Below, in pieces: positions 5,528 to 10,401 of a stretch of 10,401 nt of DNA. Made by a program: the position numbers and the translations under genes. Each line of letters starts with the position of its first letter. Within the stretch, counting starts at the first letter, position 1. The DNA comes from an uncultured Bacilli bacterium (GTDB lineage: Bacteria > Bacillota_I > Bacilli_A > RF39 > UBA660): assembly GCA_934153655.1 (NCBI GenBank), contig CAKPFH010000044.1:1-10401 (forward strand). Reading direction: 5' to 3'. Under the pieces are notes generated by a model. The model was not told the origin of the DNA. It ran no database searches and worked only from the letters and a program-made list of their open reading frames with translations.

Positions 5528-5876
5528 AGTCTCTTGGTTTAAAGAATAAAGAAAAGATAAATGCAAAGAAAATAGCTGAAGTTATACCAGATGCTGTAAA
5601 ATTAAACATTCCCATAGCAAGACCTATAAAACCATTTTCCATAGCACCTTGCATACCACCATGAATTAATAAATGACCAAATGAGGTAATTGGTACTAAG
5701 GCTCCTCCTCCAACATGAGCAACTATTAAATCATAGATGTTAAAAATATCTAAAAACGATCCAATTATAACAAATAAACTGGTAATATGACCTGGGGTTA
5801 ACTTGGTATTATCAAGAATTAATTGACCAATTAAACAAATAAAACCTGCAAATAAAAATGAATATATGTATATCAT
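5526..5876 (-). CDS. spoVAE: Stage V sporulation protein AE (SpoVAEb-type)
   Basis: This 116-aa membrane protein of the SpoVA dipicolinate channel acts in the spore inner membrane. It helps Ca-dipicolinate enter during sporulation and leave during germination. About four hydrophobic segments are visible (2-21, 29-48, about 53-72, 95-113), with the family signature GQLILDNTKLTPGHITSLFV (17-36) and AHVGGGALVPITSFGHLL (53-70), then GAMENGFIGLAMGMF. GGAG lies about 7 nt upstream. The ATG overlaps the spoVAD stop (ATGA), so translation is coupled. The hydrophilic SpoVAEa companion and SpoVAA, AB and AF of Bacillus are absent here, as in clostridia. Confidence 0.95.
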   Translation of the reverse strand: MIYIYSFLFAGFICLIGQLILDNTKLTPGHITSLFVIIGSFLDIFNIYDLIVAHVGGGALVPITSFGHLLIHGGMQGAMENGFIGLAMGMFNFTASGITSAIFFAFIFSLFFKPRD

Positions 5877-6865
5877 ATGCTCTCCAAACTAATAGCATGA
5901 GCTATTCCTAAAATATTTTCTTTTTGAAAAACTGAAGTTGGATTAAATAAAGCTCCCGTTGCAATATATAAAACTCTTTTTAATTCCTTCTTCTCTAGTT
6001 TTTTAATAATATCTGAATATACTACTAAAGCACTACAAACAGGACCTGAGCCACCGGCTAAAACATCTTTTTGTTTTTCTAAATCATATAACATAACACC
6101 ACAATCATTATATATATTTTCTATATCAATTCCATATTCACTTTTCATGAAATCAATTAAAATATTTTTACCAATTATTCCTAAATCACCTGTTAAAATT
6201 AAATCATAATCGGTAATATCTCTATCTAAATCATTTAAATGAGTATTTAAAACATCAGCTGCTGCTGGAGCCATAACTGCCCCCATATCTAAAGGATTAG
6301 TTTGGTTATAATCAACAACTTTACCAATAGTACCAGCAGTTATTTTAACTTTTCCACTTTTATTAGTTAACAAACAACTTGCACCTCCTGTTGCTGTAAA
6401 AGTTGCTGTTTTAGGTTTAGGAGCTCCATACTCTGTTGGATTTCTAAATTGTTTTTCTGATACCATATTATGACTACTAACCGAAACTAAAACATCATCT
6501 ACTAAATGATTTTCTAAAAAATTAGAACCAATTATCAATCCTTCAACATTAGTAGCACAAGCTGAATATATTCCTAAAAAAGGAAGTTTTAAATTTCTAG
6601 CAACATAAGAACTAGCAGCTATTTGATTCTGTAAATCACCAGAAATGAATAAATCTATATCTGATTTATCTTTTTTTACTTTATTTAATAAAATATTTAT
6701 ACTATCAAGTAATATTTTTACTTCAGCTTTTTCAAAAGAATCACAGTCAAAGTACATATCATCATAACTTTGATCAAACTTTTTTGAAAGAGGGCCTTTA
6801 CTTTCATATGGACCTACAACTGTTGCAACATCACGAATATAAACATTATCAAAGCGAAAAGTCAT
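5873..6865 (-). CDS. spoVAD: Stage V sporulation protein AD
   Basis: SpoVAD (330 aa) is the soluble, membrane-associated component that binds Ca-dipicolinic acid for the SpoVA channel. It has a thiolase-like fold without thiolase activity. Seen here: FDNVYIRDVATVVGPYE (5-21) at the start, DLFISGDLQNQIAASSYVAR (71-90), the pseudo-active-site IYSACATNVEGL (99-110) with C103, SSHNMVSEKQFRNPTEYGAPK, ATGGASCLL, and a C-terminal GGSGPVCSALVVYS segment. Full length is about 338 in Bacillus, so it is complete. AGGAGGT (6871-6877) precedes ATG by 5 nt. The ATG shares one base with the spoVAC stop (TAATG). Confidence 0.97.
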   Translation of the reverse strand: MTFRFDNVYIRDVATVVGPYESKGPLSKKFDQSYDDMYFDCDSFEKAEVKILLDSINILLNKVKKDKSDIDLFISGDLQNQIAASSYVARNLKLPFLGIYSACATNVEGLIIGSNFLENHLVDDVLVSVSSHNMVSEKQFRNPTEYGAPKPKTATFTATGGASCLLTNKSGKVKITAGTIGKVVDYNQTNPLDMGAVMAPAAADVLNTHLNDLDRDITDYDLILTGDLGIIGKNILIDFMKSEYGIDIENIYNDCGVMLYDLEKQKDVLAGGSGPVCSALVVYSDIIKKLEKKELKRVLYIATGALFNPTSVFQKENILGIAHAISLESI

Positions 6866-7305
6866 TAGATACCTCCTATTATAAGTCTTATAAGACCAAA
6901 AATATAAGCTGATACTACTCCATATAAAATAACTGTTCCAGCAAGTTTAAACATATTAGCACCAAGTCCGGTTACAAAACCTTCTCTTTTATATTCAATG
7001 GCAGCACTAGTCATAGAATGAGCAAACCCGGTAATTGGAATTATCAAGCCACACTTAGCAAACTTAACCCATTTATCAAAGAAACCAAGAGCTGTAAATA
7101 AACTTGCTAAAAATATTAAAGTTATAATCATAAAAACCGAAGCATCACTTCTTGATATATGTAAATAATAACCATAAAATTCAACTAATAACTCCCCTAT
7201 TACCCCCATAACTCCACCTATTAAAAAAGCAATAACAGCATTTTCTAACCTTTTCTCTTTAGGAGTATGTTCTAAAACTAATTTATCATATAACTTTTTT
7301 TCCAT
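6865..7305 (-). CDS. spoVAC: Stage V sporulation protein AC
   Basis: SpoVAC (146 aa from this start) is the membrane subunit of the SpoVA channel; in Bacillus it behaves as a mechanosensitive channel releasing dipicolinate in germination. The start at 7305 gives MEKKLYDKLVLEHTPKEKR, close to the Bacillus N-terminus and length (about 150). TTGGTG (7316-7311) lies 5 nt upstream. The in-frame ATG 15 codons earlier would start inside the preceding terminator T-tract. Hydrophobic segments lie at about 22-44, 56-76, 83-101 and 120-145. The signature GLIIPITGFAHSMTSAAIEY (86-105) plus KREGFVTGLGANMFKLAG is clear. It is the first gene of the minimal spoVAC-AD-AE operon; in relatives this operon is expressed in the forespore under sigma-G. 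Confidence 0.96.
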   Translation of the reverse strand: MEKKLYDKLVLEHTPKEKRLENAVIAFLIGGVMGVIGELLVEFYGYYLHISRSDASVFMIITLIFLASLFTALGFFDKWVKFAKCGLIIPITGFAHSMTSAAIEYKREGFVTGLGANMFKLAGTVILYGVVSAYIFGLIRLIIGGI

Positions 7306-7320
7306 ATTTTCACCAATTAT

Positions 7321-7349
7321 ATTATTAGTAAAAATTAAAAAAATATACA
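7321..7349 (-). promoter_or_regulatory. Candidate forespore promoter of spoVAC-AD-AE
   Basis: Only about 43 bp separate the upstream terminator from the ATG, so an operon promoter must lie here. TGTATA (7349-7344) is followed after 17 nt by AATAATA (7326-7320). These are near the sigma-G consensus (TGAATA, 17-18 nt, CATAMTA). A start near 7313 would again fall on the ribosome site. Confidence 0.45.
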
Positions 7350-7373
7350 AAAAAAATTAGCCTTAGCTAATTT
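7349..7373 (-). terminator. Intrinsic terminator after the cold-shock-like gene
   Basis: On the minus strand AAATTAGC (7373-7366), loop TAAG, GCTAATTT (7361-7354) form a perfect 8-bp stem running into eight T's (7356-7349). It lies 6 nt after the stop of the 69-aa gene and separates that operon from spoVA. Confidence 0.9.
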
Positions 7374-7379
7374 CTTTTA

Positions 7380-7589
7380 TTATGGTTTTAAAACTTTTTT
7401 CTTTACAAACCTAGCAACATTTCTATCTTCTTCTGATGTAATAACAACTTCTGGATCAAATATAACAATATCTTTTTCATTTATTTTTTCTAATGTTTCT
7501 TTTTTTAATAATAAGTACTCTTTTCCTAAATAATCATTAATGATACCTGTATAACCATCATATTTTTTTACTATTCCTTCTTTTTTCAT
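7380..7589 (-). CDS. Cold-shock-domain-like small OB-fold protein
   Basis: This 69-aa protein has the length and rhythm of a cold-shock domain. It runs EGIVKKYDGYTGIIND at the start (strand 1-2 of the OB fold), a LGKEYLLLKKETL stretch where the third strand would be, then INEKDIVIFDPEVV and a closing RNVARFVKKK, matching the K.G.VKW...G.GFI...D.F.H...L..G..V.F......G..A..V pattern. The aromatic RNP1 (KGFGFI) and RNP2 (VFVHF) residues are replaced (YTGII, EYLLLKK). The fold is therefore likely, but nucleic-acid binding by the usual surface is doubtful. A strong AAGGAGG precedes the ATG, which overlaps the stop of the giant repeat protein (ATGA). The pair is a translationally coupled operon closed by the terminator. 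The family call is from pattern only. Confidence 0.6.
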   Translation of the reverse strand: MKKEGIVKKYDGYTGIINDYLGKEYLLLKKETLEKINEKDIVIFDPEVVITSEEDRNVARFVKKKVLKP

Positions 7590-10401
7590 CTCGCTTTTCC
7601 TCCTTCATTAACTAAATCTTTTTCATTTAAATAATTAATTAATACATTAATTTCTTCGTTGGCTTTTTTCTTAAAATGATCTTCTCTTTCTAAAATAAAT
7701 TTCCAAAGAATATTACCATAAAAATCATATGCTACTAAAAAGTCTTCTCCTACATATAATTTTCCAATATTTGTAAGAGAATTTTCATCTAACAAAAATA
7801 TACTACATAATAATTGTTCATTTGATGGATCTTTTGATGATTCTTTTAATAACTCATTTATAAGATTAAATTTTTGAATTTGTTCCGTTATTTCTTTTGA
7901 ATTTTCATAACATGCTATTTTCTTTCTTAAAACATCATACTTTTCTGCCTTTTCAGGACCTAATTCTATTTCGGCATTTTTTTCTAAGTAAATTGCATTA
8001 TTACTACTTACATTTAAATCTAATTTATCATATCCTTCTTGGATATTAGCAACATTTAATGTAGTTTTATCATTATCTCTCTCCCTCATTGCATATCCAT
8101 CTGATATAACAACATTTTTAATAGGATATTCACTTTCTTTGGTTAATTCTACAAGTTTTTTTGCTACTATACTAATTGCATCTATTAAATCAGAATTAGA
8201 TATATTTTTATCTAAGCTATCTCGAAGTTGATTTAAAAACACCGTATTACCATTTCTAAAACAACTTACTCTACTTATAAAATTACCAGTAACAGGATCG
8301 GTTAATCTTATATGAAAACCATTTTCGTTTTCTAAGCAAAAATCAAATAAGGTACGAAATGCTCCACCTATTCGCATACAAGCACCTGTTCTTTCACCAT
8401 AAGTTAAATTAATTGCACTGGTTATATCACCAATATCAACATGTATTTTTTTACCATTTTCTAATAATATATCTTCATCCATTGGTGGAACTGTTATAAA
8501 TTTTCTTTTAAATTGTATTAATACTTTCTCTGGTATCTTTTTTAACCTTTCTTCTACTTTCATACCTGCTGAATTTGGTCCAGGATTAGAAATAATAAAA
8601 TCTGAATTTTCTTTTCCTAATAAATAATCATATTTTAGCGAAGTACTACCATAAGTTCTTAATTCATCAAGAATATTTGATAATCTTATATCATCTTTTT
8701 GTTTTTCTTCTAACTTTGGATAAAAACTATAAAAATAATTAATTAATGTGGCAATATCATTTTCATCAAACGATAAATCAGCACTTTTCAATAAATTTTC
8801 AAAAGTACTAGACCAACTCATAAACTTATATTTTTTTAAAATATTAAGTAATTTATTATATAGTTCAGGATTTGTTAAAAGTTTATCCTTTAATAAATCA
8901 ATATCTAATTCTGTTAGCAATCTAACAAAATCATTTGATCCAAGTTCTTTTGGTTTTGGAATAAGTTTTACATTTTCATCTTCTTTATTACCTAAAAAAT
9001 CAAGTTTTTTATCTTCATATAATTTATTTAAAATACGATTTAATGATTTAAGTTTACTTTTAATTTTAGCAAATTCAGTTTTAGGATAATTTTTTTGATC
9101 CTTCATAAATTTAAGACACTCTTTAAGTAAACATTCATTATTTAATAATTCTATTTGCTCATTATCTAATTTATCTTTATTTATTTTACTATTAATTAAT
9201 TCATAAATATCTTGAATATCATAACTTTGAAATAATTTAGATATTAAATAATTCTTATCATAAGAATAATCTAAATTCAATTCATTCGCTGCATTCTCTT
9301 TTCTTTTGACTACATATAAATTTCGCATTTCAGTTAAATAAGAATTAGTTATTTTATGCAAAACATTAAGTAAAAATTCATTACTTTCATTTTCTAATAA
9401 GTCATCAATAAATGTTTCTGGATTAAGATTATTTTCTTCTAATATAGTATTTATATTAACTACTTTATTAATTTCAGATAAAACGTTTATGATTCCTTCC
9501 TTATTTTTATTTTGAATTAAATTTTGTAATCTAGAAAAAATTAAAAGTTGCCTTCTATTATTAATTCTAAATTCTCTTTCAAAAAATGTAGGAAGAAAAT
9601 TATTAATATCACCCATTGTCAACTTTGAAGATTTTCCAATGTCTATTATTTGTAATATTTTTTCAAATTCATCTTGATTTAAATTAACTATTTTTTTTAA
9701 ATTACCACCTAAATTTCTAATGCCATATCCTAATCTTGAAAAAAGTTTTAAAAGATTATCATAATTTAAACCATTTTCTTCTGCTATTTTCTTAATTATC
9801 TCTTTATTTATATCTTCATCTATATTTTTAACTTCATCAAGCCAATCTGCATGAATATAATAATGAGTTATATTATTTAAAAAAATTAATGCTTTAAGTT
9901 TTAATTTTAAATCATTCATACTTGAAATGATATTATCTTTATAACAATAATCTGTGATAGCATCTAAACTTTTGAATTTTAAAGTATCATCTTTTAAACT
10001 TTCAATTATTGGCATTTTCCAATTATCTCCTTTAATGGCAACCAAACTTCTTACTTTTAAAGTATCATCTTTTAAACTTTCAATTATATTACTTTTATAT
10101 AAATCATCTGTGATAACATCTAAATATTTTACTTTTAAAGTATCATCTTTTAAACTTTTAATTATATCAGTTTTATAATCATCATATGCGAAAGCATCTA
10201 AACATTTTACTTTTAAAGTATCATCTTTTAAACTTGCAATTATTGGCATTTTCCAATTATCTCCTTTAATGGCAACCAAACTTTTTACTTTTAAAGTATC
10301 ATCTTTTAAACTTTTAATTATATCACTTTTATATAAATCATCTGTGATAACATCTAAATATTTTACTTTTAAAGTATCATCTTTTAAACTTTTAATTATA
10401 T
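7586..10401 (-). CDS. Giant tandem-repeat protein with an unrecognised C-terminal domain (5' end outside window)
   Basis: The frame stays open to the right edge, so at least 938 residues are present and the start is not seen; the TTG at 10279 lies inside a repeat and is not a start. The visible N-terminus is a tandem array of 26-residue units with core SLKDDTLKVK. After one degenerate unit (9845-9922) comes about 400 residues of charged, helix-rich sequence. Then follows a different, compact region around GERTGACMRIGG (Cys codon 8378-8380), NGFHIRLTDP (His 8312-8314, Asp 8297-8299) and FRNGNTVFLNQLR (8222-8260). That region looks like the functional domain, with a Cys-His-Asp set that could be catalytic. 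No signal peptide or membrane helix is visible. The C-terminus is helical and charged. Two-layer helical repeats of this kind usually form elongated protein-binding solenoids; that is inference. It is coupled to the cold-shock-like gene. I cannot assign a function. Confidence 0.85.
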   Translation of the reverse strand, partial: IIKSLKDDTLKVKYLDVITDDLYKSDIIKSLKDDTLKVKSLVAIKGDNWKMPIIASLKDDTLKVKCLDAFAYDDYKTDIIKSLKDDTLKVKYLDVITDDLYKSNIIESLKDDTLKVRSLVAIKGDNWKMPIIESLKDDTLKFKSLDAITDYCYKDNIISSMNDLKLKLKALIFLNNITHYYIHADWLDEVKNIDEDINKEIIKKIAEENGLNYDNLLKLFSRLGYGIRNLGGNLKKIVNLNQDEFEKILQIIDIGKSSKLTMGDINNFLPTFFEREFRINNRRQLLIFSRLQNLIQNKNKEGIINVLSEINKVVNINTILEENNLNPETFIDDLLENESNEFLLNVLHKITNSYLTEMRNLYVVKRKENAANELNLDYSYDKNYLISKLFQSYDIQDIYELINSKINKDKLDNEQIELLNNECLLKECLKFMKDQKNYPKTEFAKIKSKLKSLNRILNKLYEDKKLDFLGNKEDENVKLIPKPKELGSNDFVRLLTELDIDLLKDKLLTNPELYNKLLNILKKYKFMSWSSTFENLLKSADLSFDENDIATLINYFYSFYPKLEEKQKDDIRLSNILDELRTYGSTSLKYDYLLGKENSDFIISNPGPNSAGMKVEERLKKIPEKVLIQFKRKFITVPPMDEDILLENGKKIHVDIGDITSAINLTYGERTGACMRIGGAFRTLFDFCLENENGFHIRLTDPVTGNFISRVSCFRNGNTVFLNQLRDSLDKNISNSDLIDAISIVAKKLVELTKESEYPIKNVVISDGYAMRERDNDKTTLNVANIQEGYDKLDLNVSSNNAIYLEKNAEIELGPEKAEKYDVLRKKIACYENSKEITEQIQKFNLINELLKESSKDPSNEQLLCSIFLLDENSLTNIGKLYVGEDFLVAYDFYGNILWKFILEREDHFKKKANEEINVLINYLNEKDLVNEGGKAR
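9923..10401 (-). repeat. Nested in-frame tandem array, 78-bp units in a 234-bp higher-order period
   Basis: Six units start at 10390, 10312, 10234, 10156, 10078 and 10000 (minus strand), each exactly 78 bp, continuing past the right edge. A 20-bp core encoding SLKDDTL is identical in all six, seen on the plus strand at 9981, 10059, 10137, 10215, 10293 and 10371. The variable halves come in three types: A (YLDVITDDLYKS.II), B (SLVAIKGDNWKMPII) and C (CLDAFAYDDYKTDII or SLDAITDYCYKDNII), in order A-B-C-A'-B'-C'. A and A' differ at 2 of 78 bases and B and B' at 2 of 78, while C and C' are clearly diverged. A 156-bp A-B block has therefore been copied with a 234-bp offset. All lengths are multiples of three. 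Confidence 0.95.

Noticed and set aside
7306..7350. Longer spoVAC starting at 7350
   Set aside because: That start lies in the upstream terminator T-tract and has no ribosome site; the ATG at 7305 has TTGGTG upstream and gives the family length.
8748..9089. Plus-strand open frame of 113 codons
   Set aside because: It is an antisense shadow of the giant ORF, with no ribosome site and Ser/Phe-rich low-complexity sequence.
9954..10178. Plus-strand open frame with repeated FKVSSFKLSII
   Set aside because: It is simply the 78-bp coding repeat read on the wrong strand; the minus frame is continuous for more than 2.8 kb.
10277..10279. TTG as the start of the giant protein
   Set aside because: It encodes Leu within a repeat unit, and the frame and repeats continue upstream to the window edge.
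9923..10401. CRISPR-like array (20-bp identical core every 78 bp)
   Set aside because: The period is constant and divisible by three, the intervening sequences recur rather than being unique, and the whole array sits inside one long ORF.

Overview
The window is very AT-rich. All clearly read genes use standard stops: TGA ends several ORFs (for example at the spoVAD and yabG junctions) and TGG is the tryptophan codon, so this is not a code-4 mollicute. Shine-Dalgarno sites are strong, and sporulation genes (spoVAC-AD-AE, yabG, veg) sit beside a superoxide reductase. Together these point to an anaerobic, spore-forming low-GC Firmicute. The extreme AT bias and compact gene packing suit an uncultured gut Bacilli lineage of the RF39/Erysipelotrichia type; that placement is inference.

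Layout. Positions 1-968 (minus) hold a membrane-tethered XRE-type regulator running off the left edge and a desulfoferrodoxin. Positions 969-1416 hold no intact gene, but contain the C-terminal remnant of a NitT/TauT-type ABC permease with a foldback hairpin at its broken end. A 147-aa orphan (plus) and a VanY-type D,D-carboxypeptidase (minus) converge on one bidirectional terminator. Next on the plus strand come an unrecognised 283-aa protein, rsmA/ksgA, yabG and veg; the ksgA-yabG-veg order is the one known from Bacillus subtilis. These converge on the minimal spoVAC-spoVAD-spoVAE operon (minus) through another bidirectional terminator. The right third is a two-gene operon (minus): a giant repeat protein open at the right edge, translationally coupled to a 69-aa cold-shock-domain-like protein.

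How the genes fit together. SpoVAC/AD/AE belong to the channel that loads Ca-dipicolinate into the forespore and releases it at germination. YabG is the spore-coat protease. Veg is a small conserved Firmicute protein. RsmA methylates 16S rRNA. VanY trims D-Ala from peptidoglycan stem peptides. The superoxide reductase protects an anaerobe from oxygen.

The most unusual material is the right-edge protein. It carries a nested tandem array: a 26-aa (78-bp) unit with an invariant 20-bp core, organised into a 234-bp higher-order period. Its C-terminal region holds a motif-rich domain I do not recognise. A second theme is extreme compaction. Predicted -10 boxes lie so close to start codons that 5' leaders are about 0-17 nt, and terminator hairpins overlap stop codons.
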